Source of the DNA: Pseudomonadota bacterium
Lineage (GTDB): Bacteria > Myxococcota_A > UBA796 > GCA-2862545
Direction of reading: 5' to 3'
Assembly (NCBI GenBank): GCA_005776945.1
Contig: SXOB01000083.1
Coordinates: forward strand, 1 to 60,129
DNA length: 60,129 nucleotides
The position numbers and the translations under genes were made by a program. Shown here piece by piece: positions 17,512 through 25,747 of this stretch; position 1 is the first letter of the stretch, and each line of letters opens with the position of its first letter. Below the pieces are notes generated by a model. It saw only the letters and a program-made list of their open reading frames with translations, was not told where the DNA came from and ran no database searches.

Positions 17512-19134
17512 ATGGCGGCCCGCTACTGTGCCAGGTGCCTCTCGACGTTTGCCGATGACGGGCCGGTGTGCCCGAACCTCGGCTGCTCAGGCAAGCGCCC
17601 CGCGTCGGGGTGGAGCGTCGTCCTCGGCACGGGCGACATCTTGGACCGGCACTACGAGATTGTGCGCCCTTTGGCCGTGGGTGGCGCAGGGTTGACCTAC
17701 TTGGCCCGCGCCATCGACGCTTCCGGTGTTGCCGCCCCGCCGGACCTCGCCGTCAAGGTGCTGTACGCCCAACGGGCCAGCGGCACCTACCTGCGACGGC
17801 TGGCGACCGAGTTCCAGATCCTCCAGGATCTCGACCACGAGCACATCGTCAGCTGCCGCGGCTTCGTTCAGCGGACCGGCCAGGAACCTTACCTCGTGAC
17901 CCTGTTCGAACAGGGCGGCAGCCTGGCCGGCTACGTCGAGACCCACGGTCCGTTGTCCATCGCGGTCGGCGTCGGCATCCTGCGTCAGGTCTTGGCGGCC
18001 CTCGACGTCGCCCACCAACGCGGGATCGTCCATCGCGACCTGAAGCCGGACAACGTGCTGCTGCGGGAGAATACGGAGCCGAGCCTCGTGCCGCGCATCC
18101 GGGTCACGGACTTCGGCATCGCCAAAGTTGCGGGTGGCGATTTCTCGAAGGTGACCCGCTCCGGGATGTTCGTCGGGACGCCAGAGTACGCCGCGCCCGA
18201 GCAGTTCCGCGGTGAGGCGGCGACGCCTTCGACGGACGTCTTCGCGGCCGCCGGCGTCTTGCACTTCGTGCTCACGGGTGCCGCGCCCTTTGCGTTCAAG
18301 GAGCGCTCGGACCCGACGGGTTGCCTCGAAGAGATGGTGGCCCAGCTTCCGTTCCGCGAAAGCGAGGGTTTGGCTCGGTTGCCCTCCGAACGGCGCCAAG
18401 CCGTCTCGCGCCTGCTGGCCGGGATGACGGCCGAAGCGCCAGAGCAACGTTGGACGGTGGCCCAGGTCCTCAAGGCCCTCGGCGAGCTGGTCGGCGACCT
18501 TCCGACGCCGTTGGGAACGGTCGAGCAAACGGAGGAGGGCGCACGGCCGAGGGACGTCGTGGAGGTGCCCAGGCCGCCCGTCGTGCTTGCGCCCGTCGCG
18601 ACCGCAGCACCTGCGGCGCCGGCCCTGGAGGCTACACCTCCGGCCTCCCCTCGGGTGGAGGCGAAGCCTCCGTCGAAGCCCGTCCGAACGCTCGACTCTG
18701 ACCGGACCCCGGCGTCCGCGGCGCGCGGCGACGGGGGGGGCTGGGGCGTCTTGGGCGTCGGCGTGGTTGGGCTTGGGGCCCTGGCGACGCTCGGGGTCGT
18801 GGCCGCGCTTGCGGCGTCGCTGTGGTGGGGCCAGGCGGAGGCGACGACGGGTGCGCCGCTTCTCGGATCGAAGGACCCCACCGATCGGGCGATGCGTCGG
18901 ACGCTGACGACCCAACTCGAAGCGGCAGCGGCGGCCTTTGCTTGCCCGCCGGGCCCTGCCAGAGCCACCCTCGACGTCGCCCCGGACGGAGCCATCACGG
19001 TCGTCGCGGTCGATGGCCCGACGGCCGAGTGCGTGGCGCAGGGTCTACGTGGCCTTCGTTTCGAGGCGGCGGACCGGCCGTTCCTCCGCGCTCGGTTGGC
19101 CTTTTGGGCGGGTCAGCCGACGACGACCCGGTAG
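17512..19134 (+). CDS. Membrane Ser/Thr protein kinase with N-terminal zinc ribbon
   Basis: 540 residues. A four-Cys zinc-ribbon-like segment (C6, C9, C20, C25) precedes a Hanks-type kinase domain: glycine loop LAVGGAG, Lys82, Glu100, HRDLKPDN (Asp176), DFG Asp200 and the PEYAAPE activation segment, so it should be active. A Pro/Ala-rich linker and a single membrane span (about 425-450) follow, then a short C-terminal domain ending VRFEAADRP-like strands. The zinc ribbon and kinase are cytoplasmic and the C-terminus is outside. ATG 17512 has GGGGGGA upstream. Its 3' end overlaps by 22 bases with a convergent FHA-protein gene, a candidate phospho-reader. Confidence 0.93.
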   Translation: MAARYCARCLSTFADDGPVCPNLGCSGKRPASGWSVVLGTGDILDRHYEIVRPLAVGGAGLTYLARAIDASGVAAPPDLAVKVLYAQRASGTYLRRLATEFQILQDLDHEHIVSCRGFVQRTGQEPYLVTLFEQGGSLAGYVETHGPLSIAVGVGILRQVLAALDVAHQRGIVHRDLKPDNVLLRENTEPSLVPRIRVTDFGIAKVAGGDFSKVTRSGMFVGTPEYAAPEQFRGEAATPSTDVFAAAGVLHFVLTGAAPFAFKERSDPTGCLEEMVAQLPFRESEGLARLPSERRQAVSRLLAGMTAEAPEQRWTVAQVLKALGELVGDLPTPLGTVEQTEEGARPRDVVEVPRPPVVLAPVATAAPAAPALEATPPASPRVEAKPPSKPVRTLDSDRTPASAARGDGGGWGVLGVGVVGLGALATLGVVAALAASLWWGQAEATTGAPLLGSKDPTDRAMRRTLTTQLEAAAAAFACPPGPARATLDVAPDGAITVVAVDGPTAECVAQGLRGLRFEAADRPFLRARLAFWAGQPTTTR

Positions 19135-21710
19135 ACGACGCCGTCCACCGCAAGCCGCGCCCCCTGTGCGACTTGGATCGGGGTCGCCGCGACGGGGGTC
19201 CATCCGCCCTCGGGATTCGCGATGCTGACGCCGCTCGAGCGCTCGCCAACGGGGGAAAACCGAATCATCCGGCCGTCCCATCGGGCCTGCCAGCGCGAAC
19301 GTCCCATTTGAATCAATGCGTCGACGCCGTCTGGCACCCCTTGGGAGAGCAAAGCGTGGGCGAGGGCGTCGTCAACGTCGACAGCCGCAAACGGTGCGCC
19401 ATGCTGCTCCTCGACGCGGAGGCGGACGCTGAAGTCTTCCGCACCCTTGGCGTCGCGCCGTAGGATGTCGATGACCTTCCCGTCGGCCGTGGTCGGTGCG
19501 GAGGCGGCCTGCTCGTCGAAGAGGACGTCCGTCAGCGGTTCCACTTGGACTGCGCCACTCGAGAGGCGGAACCGGAGGTGATCGACAGGGGGCCGGGATC
19601 CCGCCTCGGCGCGTTCGGGCAACGTGGCATCGATGCCGCGGTGATTGCCCACCACGAGGCCGTCTCGAATCTGCCAGCCTTCCACCACGAGGTGGACGGG
19701 CGCCCGAAGCGCGAGGCGCGCCGCGCGGTCGGAGACCTCGACGACGCCGACCTCGTCGGGGGGGGGCGGCGGCGGTGGCTCATCTCCCTCGTCGAATGAC
19801 GAGGTGGGCAGGGCGCGCGGCAAGGGGGGATCATCGGGCGGGGCGAGCGGAACGTCGATGAGGCTGTCGATCGCCCGGGTGGGCGGCGGCAACTCGATTT
19901 CCTGGCCGGGCGAGGGTGCGTCTTCCGCGTCCATCAACTTGAGCATCGGGCGGGGCCGAGCGGGCGTCGGGGTTGCGGCCTCTGCGCCGGCCGTGAATGG
20001 CGGGGGCGCCGGCAGCGTTGGGGCTGCCACCTGGGGCGGCAACCGAATCTGGAAGACGGAGTTGCCGACGAGGATCTCGTCTCCGGACTCCAGCGCACGG
20101 CGGGTCGGTTCGGTTCCGCTGGCCGTGGGGTACATCGGCAGCAGGGTTTCCCCGCGGCGGATGTAGACGTAGCATTGGCGGGCGGCGCATGAGATCGCCG
20201 GGCCGGCGCCCGTCAAATCGAGGGTCGCGTGCTGGGTCGCGACCATGATCGAGTCCGTGTAGAACTGCGATTTCGGGATGTCGCCGGTGCGCGCACGGAT
20301 GGTCGCGCCGTCCGCGACGCCCGGCTTCCAATGGATGTTGTCGTTGCGCGGTTCGTCGGGGAGCAGGATGCGGCACTCGCGCGACCGACCAATCGTGAAC
20401 GATGCGGTGCCCTCGAGGTACGCCGAGGCCACGGGTCGGCGCAGTTCGCCGACGTAGGCCCAGCCGTCCACCTCGACGGTGCGGAGGTCGCGGTACTCGA
20501 AGGTTCGCCCGGCCAGTTGGATGGTGGCGTCCTGCTCGAGCGGCACTTCGAGGCCCGGCTCCATGTCGATGCCGTCGACGCGCAGGCCGTCGGAGCGGGC
20601 GACGATGGACACATTTTTGCGACGGACCCGCAGCTCGGCAGCGACGTCGTCGGGCGACGTCGTGATCTCGCCGAATCGATCGATGTAGACGTCGTAGCCG
20701 AGCATGAACGTGGCGAAATGCACCTTTTGCAGCAGGGCCCCGCGCTCCTGCAGCGCCGTGAGGCGAAATGGCGGAGGGGCGATGGCGAGGAGCTGGCCAG
20801 GTGCGGCGATCGTGTCGAGCAGCATCGGCGGCGCGACCGCGGGGACTTCGTCGAGGCGAATGGCGCCCGGCTTTTTGGACTTCGGCGCGCTGGGGCCCGT
20901 TGGTGCCAGGGCGACGGCGGCAATCCAGGCGATGGCTTGGCCGCGATGGGCGAGCGCGAGCACGGGGCCCGAATCCGTCTTCGTCGGGACCAGTTGGAAG
21001 TCGTCTTGGAAGTCGGGGTGGAGGATGGCGCGGAGCTCGCCTTCACCGGCGATGCGGACAATGGCCGCCTCGCGCAAGTTGGGATGGGAGAAGTTGTCCA
21101 GCCAATGGCTGCCAAGGGTGAACAGCGCTTGGTCGTCCGTCATCTTGCCGACTTCGCGCCAGCCGTCCCAGCCGCGAGGAAGTGCGACGTGGATGGCAAT
21201 GCGGTCGGCCGATTGGGGGCCCTTCGTCGTGTAGAGGTTGGGCACGAGCGCCGTGACGAACGTGCCACGGACGAGGCCAAAAGCGGCTTCACCCATCTCG
21301 GGGCCGCCGTCGCGAACGAAGCGAACGCCGAACGGTCGCTGGGGGTGACGCCGGCGCAGGCCCTCGCGCGTCGTCCACGCCGCCAGTTCCTTGCTGATCG
21401 CGGCCGCGGCGGTCTGGGCCCAGCCAGGCTTGGTCTGGGCGACCGCCTGGTCGTCGGCCGACAGGACGATGCAGACGTCGGTGAACGGGGCCTCGTCACC
21501 CGTAGCATCGGTTTGGGCGTGGCCAAGGAGTCCGTGGCGCCACATGGCGCCGGGATCGGCGACGAGATCAATGTCCGCGGGCACGCTGTGGCGGCGCAAA
21601 CGGTAGTTGTAGGCGGGGTTGTCTGCGTCGAGACCGACGGACGGCGCGCCGCCCCCCGAAAGACCTCGGGTCGCATCCGACTGGAACAGCCCGATCGTCC
21701 AGTCGGCCAT
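19113..21710 (-). CDS. Large FHA-type multidomain protein
   Basis: 865 residues, cytoplasmic. The first ~300 residues form an uncharacterised domain (MADWTIGLFQSD; AWTTREGLRRRHPQRPFG). Around 440-600 are FHA-like segments: SFTIGRSRECRILLPDEPRNDNIHW and the later GDEILVGNSVFQIRLP. A Pro-rich linker with a seven-Pro run separates a C-terminal part with more beta-rich, FHA-like repeats. ATG 21710 is preceded by an excellent GGGAGGGCGG site; the frame stays open for another 360 codons upstream, but that is antisense to the DUF1015 gene. FHA signatures are diverged (no clean SxxH), so phosphothreonine binding is plausible rather than certain. Confidence 0.8.
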   Translation of the reverse strand: MADWTIGLFQSDATRGLSGGGAPSVGLDADNPAYNYRLRRHSVPADIDLVADPGAMWRHGLLGHAQTDATGDEAPFTDVCIVLSADDQAVAQTKPGWAQTAAAAISKELAAWTTREGLRRRHPQRPFGVRFVRDGGPEMGEAAFGLVRGTFVTALVPNLYTTKGPQSADRIAIHVALPRGWDGWREVGKMTDDQALFTLGSHWLDNFSHPNLREAAIVRIAGEGELRAILHPDFQDDFQLVPTKTDSGPVLALAHRGQAIAWIAAVALAPTGPSAPKSKKPGAIRLDEVPAVAPPMLLDTIAAPGQLLAIAPPPFRLTALQERGALLQKVHFATFMLGYDVYIDRFGEITTSPDDVAAELRVRRKNVSIVARSDGLRVDGIDMEPGLEVPLEQDATIQLAGRTFEYRDLRTVEVDGWAYVGELRRPVASAYLEGTASFTIGRSRECRILLPDEPRNDNIHWKPGVADGATIRARTGDIPKSQFYTDSIMVATQHATLDLTGAGPAISCAARQCYVYIRRGETLLPMYPTASGTEPTRRALESGDEILVGNSVFQIRLPPQVAAPTLPAPPPFTAGAEAATPTPARPRPMLKLMDAEDAPSPGQEIELPPPTRAIDSLIDVPLAPPDDPPLPRALPTSSFDEGDEPPPPPPPDEVGVVEVSDRAARLALRAPVHLVVEGWQIRDGLVVGNHRGIDATLPERAEAGSRPPVDHLRFRLSSGAVQVEPLTDVLFDEQAASAPTTADGKVIDILRRDAKGAEDFSVRLRVEEQHGAPFAAVDVDDALAHALLSQGVPDGVDALIQMGRSRWQARWDGRMIRFSPVGERSSGVSIANPEGGWTPVAATPIQVAQGARLAVDGVVYRVVVG

Positions 21711-21791
21711 CCGCCCTCCCGGTGGCGCGTCTACCACGGTGCGGCGGACGCGGCGCGGGGGCGTGGATAGCGGCGCTGCCCTGGAGGCTCC
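21711..21791. promoter_or_regulatory. Divergent intergenic region
   Basis: 81 bases between the FHA protein start (minus) and the DUF1015 start (plus). Expected to hold both promoters; no consensus recognised. CCCTGGAGG just before 21792 is the ribosome site of the plus-strand gene. Confidence 0.3.
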
Positions 21792-22991
21792 ATGGCCGAC
21801 GTCCGCCCCTTTCGCGCCATCCGACCTCGGGACGATCTTGCGGCCCGCGTCATTGCGCCGCCCTACGACGTGCTGACGGACGCCGAGTGTATGGAGCTTG
21901 GGCGCGACCCCCTGCACTTCGTGCACGTCACGCGCTCGGAGATCGACCTGCCCGCTGGCACGGATCCCCACAGCCCCTTGGCCTGGAACCAGGCGCGCCT
22001 GAACCTCGACCGGATGCTCGCTTCGGGCGTGTTGGTCGAAGACGAAGATGCGAAGTTCCACCTCTACGGGCAAGAGATGGGGGACCACGTCCAAGTTTGT
22101 TTGCTTGGGGCGGCCTCGGTCGCCGAGTACGACGACGGGCGGATTGTGAAGCACGAGTTCACGCGCCCGGACAAGGAGGACGACCGCGCGCGGCACATGG
22201 AGGTGCTCGACGCCCAGGTCGGCCTCGTCTTCCTCGCCTACCGCCCCCAGGATCGACTGGACAGCATCATCCGCGACCTGTCGTCGTCCCCGCCGCGGTG
22301 GCAGGCCCAGACCGAAGACGGCGTCATTCACCGGTTCTGGAGCGTCCCATCCGGCTTGTCCAGCGCGGTCGAGTCGTCCTGCCGCGAGTTGGACAAGCTG
22401 TACATCTGCGACGGCCACCACCGGTCGGCGGCGGCGAGCCGGGTCCATGCCCGTCGCCAGACGGAGGCGTCGTCGACGTTCCTCGCGGGCCTCTTCCCGG
22501 CCGACCAACTCGTCGTCATGGCGTACAACCGGGTCGTGGACGATCTGAACGGCCACGACGCGTCGACGTTCCTTGCGGCCGTCGGCCGGGCCTTCGAGGT
22601 GACGCCCGATGGACCGGCCGCGCCAGTCGTCCGCGGGCAGATCTCGATGTTCCTTGCGGGGCGCTGGTCCACATTGACCCCGCGGCCGGGTTTTCGCGGC
22701 AGCGATGCCGTTTCCCGCCTGGACGTGAGCATCCTGCAAGACCATCTGCTTGGGCCGATTCTCGGGATCGACGACCCGCGACGCAGCACGCGCATCCACT
22801 TCGTTGGCGGTATCCGGGGCACGGACGCCCTCGTGGCGGCGGTCGAGGCCGGGGCGGCGGTCGCGTTCTCGCTGGCCCCGACGGGCCTCGATCAGCTGTT
22901 CGATGTCGCCGACAGCGGCGAGGTGATGCCACCGAAATCGACCTGGTTCGAGCCGAAGCTGCGCGAGGGCGTCGTCAGCCGCCGGATCTGA
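21792..22991 (+). CDS. DUF1015 family protein
   Basis: 399 residues matching the DUF1015 family, whose biochemical role is not established. Family landmarks: VRPFRAIRPRDDLAARVIAPPYDV at the N-terminus and the strongly conserved CDGHHRSAAA near residue 204. In many bacteria this family is encoded beside serA and serC, exactly as here, suggesting a role tied to serine metabolism. ATG 21792 with GGAGG. The stop abuts the convergent DUF1292 gene with no gap (TGATCA shared palindrome). Confidence 0.9.
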   Translation: MADVRPFRAIRPRDDLAARVIAPPYDVLTDAECMELGRDPLHFVHVTRSEIDLPAGTDPHSPLAWNQARLNLDRMLASGVLVEDEDAKFHLYGQEMGDHVQVCLLGAASVAEYDDGRIVKHEFTRPDKEDDRARHMEVLDAQVGLVFLAYRPQDRLDSIIRDLSSSPPRWQAQTEDGVIHRFWSVPSGLSSAVESSCRELDKLYICDGHHRSAAASRVHARRQTEASSTFLAGLFPADQLVVMAYNRVVDDLNGHDASTFLAAVGRAFEVTPDGPAAPVVRGQISMFLAGRWSTLTPRPGFRGSDAVSRLDVSILQDHLLGPILGIDDPRRSTRIHFVGGIRGTDALVAAVEAGAAVAFSLAPTGLDQLFDVADSGEVMPPKSTWFEPKLREGVVSRRI

Positions 22992-23339
22992 TCAGGCCTT
23001 GGCTTCTTCTTCGTCTTCTTCGTCCTGGTCCATGATCGTGGCGCAGAACTCTTGGACGGCCTGGTAGCGGACTTCGTCTTCGATGTAGCCGAAGTGCTCG
23101 GTCCCGTCGTCGTCGACCTTGTACTCGAACAGGTAGACCTCGACGGCGTCGCCGTCCTCCGAGTCCATCTGGTCGGCTTCGCCGAGCATCGCGTAGTCCT
23201 GCCCTTCGTACTCGACGATGGCGAGGACGACGCATGTGTGCTCTTTGCCGTCGTCGTCCGTGAACGTGACGGTCTCTTCCGGGTCGTAGCCTTCGGTCTC
23301 GTCGAGGGTCTCGACGGTGCCGTCTTCGCGTGGGTTCAT
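22992..23339 (-). CDS. DUF1292-like acidic protein
   Basis: 115 residues, very acidic. The core (ETVTFTDDDGKEHTCVVLAIVEYEGQDYAML and DAVEVYLFEYKVDDDG) fits the small DUF1292 (YrzB-like) beta-sheet family of unknown function. The tail is almost entirely Asp/Glu (MDQDEEDEEEAKA). ATG 23339. It lies downstream of serC on the same strand, 45 bases away, and may be co-transcribed with serA-serC. Confidence 0.8.
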   Translation of the reverse strand: MNPREDGTVETLDETEGYDPEETVTFTDDDGKEHTCVVLAIVEYEGQDYAMLGEADQMDSEDGDAVEVYLFEYKVDDDGTEHFGYIEDEVRYQAVQEFCATIMDQDEEDEEEAKA

Positions 23340-23384
23340 CGGGACTCCCAGCCGCGCTTAGCGCCGCGGGGGGCTTCGGCCAAG

Positions 23385-24467
23385 TCAGGCGTGCATGGGC
23401 GCGTAAGACCCGATGAACTCGACCAGCGCGTCGATCGCGGCCGTCGTCTGCGAGTTGTAGATGCTCGCACGCAGCCCGCCGATCGAGCGGTGGCCCTTGA
23501 GTTCGGTGAGCCCTGCGGCCTTGGCCGCCTTGACGAAGGCGTCGTCACCCTCGGGCGTCCCGGTCGAAAAGCGCACGTTCATCCGGCTGCGCGAGTCCGC
23601 CCGGACCGGCAGCTGCCATCCACCCTTCGACAGCGCGGCGTAGAGGCGGTCGGCCTTCGCGATGTTGCGCGCCTCCATCGCTGCGACGCCGCCCGTTTCT
23701 TCGATCCACTGCGCGACGAGGCCCACCGTGTGGATCGCGAACGTCGACGGGGTGTTGTACATGCTGTTGTTTTCGACGGCGACGCCATACCGGAGCATCG
23801 CCGGGAGGTTGGGGTCCATCTCCGCAAGCAGGCTCTTGCGCAGGACCACGATGGTCACGCCGGACGGGCCCGCGTTCTTTTGGGCGCCGGCGTAAATCAT
23901 GTCGAATTTCGAGCCGTCGATGGGGCGAGAGAGGAAATTCGAGGACATGTCGCAGACGCGCCAGACGCCTTCGGGAACGTCCGGCATGTAGTGGAACTCG
24001 GTGCCTGCCACCGTGTTGTTCGACGTGTAGTGCAGGTACTTCGTTCCGGCGGGAAGCTCGCCCCAGGAATTCGCCGTCGGAACGTGGTCGTAGCGCGAGG
24101 CCTTCGAGGAGAAGGGGACGTCGACCGTTCCAAAGCGACGGGCGTCCTCGATGGCGCCGGCCGCCCAGATGCCCGTGTCCAGGTAGGTTGCGCGGCCGCC
24201 TCGGAGGACGTTCATCGGCCATTGGAAGAACTGGGTGCGCGCGCCGCCGTGCATGAACAGGACTTCCTGGTCCTCGGACAGGGCCAACAGGCGACGAAGG
24301 CGGTCCTTCGTGTCGGCCAGGCGGCCTTCGAACATCGCGCCTCGATGGCTGCACTCGAGGATTCCCATGCCAGAGTTGCCGGCTTCCCAGATGTCCTTCT
24401 GGAGTTGGAGGAGGACGGATTCGGGCAGAACGGCCGGACCGGCCGAGAAGTTGTGCGCGCGTGCCAA
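23385..24467 (-). CDS. serC: Phosphoserine aminotransferase
   Basis: 360-residue PLP enzyme that converts 3-phosphohydroxypyruvate and glutamate to phosphoserine. The PLP lysine is K197 in YAGAQKNAGPSG. N-terminal NFSAGPA and C-terminal KGHRSIGGLRASIYN (phosphate-binding) are intact. The start is TTG 24467, supported by TGAGG six bases upstream and by the protein beginning ARAHNFSAGP as in the family; no ATG or GTG fits. The serA stop is 12 bases upstream, so serA-serC form one transcript. Confidence 0.96.
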   Translation of the reverse strand: MARAHNFSAGPAVLPESVLLQLQKDIWEAGNSGMGILECSHRGAMFEGRLADTKDRLRRLLALSEDQEVLFMHGGARTQFFQWPMNVLRGGRATYLDTGIWAAGAIEDARRFGTVDVPFSSKASRYDHVPTANSWGELPAGTKYLHYTSNNTVAGTEFHYMPDVPEGVWRVCDMSSNFLSRPIDGSKFDMIYAGAQKNAGPSGVTIVVLRKSLLAEMDPNLPAMLRYGVAVENNSMYNTPSTFAIHTVGLVAQWIEETGGVAAMEARNIAKADRLYAALSKGGWQLPVRADSRSRMNVRFSTGTPEGDDAFVKAAKAAGLTELKGHRSIGGLRASIYNSQTTAAIDALVEFIGSYAPMHA

Positions 24468-24479
24468 GGGATCCTCAGG

Positions 24480-25682
24480 TCAAAGGGCTACGACGGAGAC
24501 GGCAAGCACGTCGTCCAGCTTGCCGAGGCGCTCCACGACAGAGCCCGTAGGGGCTCCCGCGGTGTGGATTCGAGCCACGGCCGCCTCGCCGCCGGCGAAG
24601 ATGGTGTTTTCCATCTCCTCGACGTTCAGGCTGCCTTCGCGCAGGACGCCGAGGACGCCGGCGAGCACACCGACACGGTCCCGGTGGCGCACGACGAGGA
24701 CGTGGGTCGCGGCGGTACGCCGTGCGAGGTTGACGCAATTGGCGACCCGACCCGTCGACCTGTAGCCGCGGATGATGGCGACGACTTCGTCGGCCACAGC
24801 TTCCTGGGCCTCGTCCGTGCTGGCGCCGATGTGGTGGCTGCCGAGGACCGAAGGATGGCGCGCGATGGGGTTGTCGAAGTCTCCGGTAGACCCCTTGGGC
24901 TCGTTGGAGAACACGTCGAGGCCCGCCCGCAGGCCGCGACCGTCGAGGGCCACGCGCAGTGCGGTCTCGTCGACGACCTCGGAGCGCGACGTGTTGATGA
25001 GAACGGCACCTGGACGCATCGCCGACAAGATGGACTCGCCGACGAAGCCGCGGGTCTCATTCGTGAGCGCCAGGTGAAGCGTGAGCACGTGGGCCTGGCG
25101 AGCGACGTCCTCTGGCCGGTCGTGGCGGATGACGTGGAGCTTCTGGGCGGCCGCCGGCGTGAGCGATCGGCTCCACGCGTGGACCTCCATTCCGAAGGCC
25201 TGGGCGCGGGCGGCCACGGCTTGCCCGATGTCGCCCATCCCGAGGATGCCTAGCGCGCGCCCCTTGAGGCCACGGGCCTTGGAGAAACGGCCCTTGTCCC
25301 AGCGGCCGGCGCGCAACTCGGCGGCGCCCTCCGCGATGTGCCGGTCGAGGCCGAGCATGAGCGCGAAGGTGAGTTCGGCGACGGCGACGGCGTTCTTTCC
25401 GGGCGTGTTGGAGACGTAGATGCCTGCGGCGCTGGCGGCCGTCAGATCGATCGTGTTCACGCCCGCGCCGGCGCGCACGATGAGCGACAGGTTGCGTGCC
25501 GCCGCGATGTGGCGGGCCTCGACGACAGTAGAACGGACCACGAGGACGTCAGGATTCCACTCGGCCAGGCGCGCGACAAGCGCGTCCCCTTGGGTCCCGG
25601 CTTCTGCCTTCACTTCGAAGCCGGAGGACGCCAAGTCTACGCGCGCCCGGTCCGGCAGCTTGTCGGCAAACAGAACGCGCAC
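24480..25682 (-). CDS. serA: D-3-phosphoglycerate dehydrogenase
   Basis: 400-residue dehydrogenase for the first committed step of serine synthesis. The NAD-binding loop is GILGMGDIG (145-153). Catalytic residues are Arg233 (NTSRSEVVDE), Glu261 (SNEP) and His284 (GSHHIGAST). The C-terminal ~75 residues form an ACT regulatory domain (HVLVVRHRDRVGVLAGVL), the usual site of serine feedback. GTG start at 25682. It lacks the long intervening domain of the large SerA class. First gene of the serA-serC unit, divergent from the receiver-EAL gene. Confidence 0.95.
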   Translation of the reverse strand: MRVLFADKLPDRARVDLASSGFEVKAEAGTQGDALVARLAEWNPDVLVVRSTVVEARHIAAARNLSLIVRAGAGVNTIDLTAASAAGIYVSNTPGKNAVAVAELTFALMLGLDRHIAEGAAELRAGRWDKGRFSKARGLKGRALGILGMGDIGQAVAARAQAFGMEVHAWSRSLTPAAAQKLHVIRHDRPEDVARQAHVLTLHLALTNETRGFVGESILSAMRPGAVLINTSRSEVVDETALRVALDGRGLRAGLDVFSNEPKGSTGDFDNPIARHPSVLGSHHIGASTDEAQEAVADEVVAIIRGYRSTGRVANCVNLARRTAATHVLVVRHRDRVGVLAGVLGVLREGSLNVEEMENTIFAGGEAAVARIHTAGAPTGSVVERLGKLDDVLAVSVVAL

Positions 25683-25747
25683 GCAGAACCCCGCGGGAGC
25701 GCCTATCGCGCAGCCTTGGGTCGGCTAAGAGGTCGAACGGAGGTTGC
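25683..25747. promoter_or_regulatory. Divergent intergenic region between serA and receiver-EAL gene
   Basis: 65 bases separate serA (minus) and the receiver-EAL gene (plus); promoters for both are expected here. No serine-responsive element or riboswitch fold was evident. Confidence 0.3.

Noticed and set aside
20229..21770. Long plus-strand open frame opposite the FHA gene
   Set aside because: Arg/Ala/Asp-heavy shadow typical of GC-rich antisense; no ribosome site or motif.
19113..22799. A single 1228-codon open frame on the minus strand
   Set aside because: The first ~360 codons are antisense to the DUF1015 gene. ATG 21710 with a strong ribosome site marks the real start.
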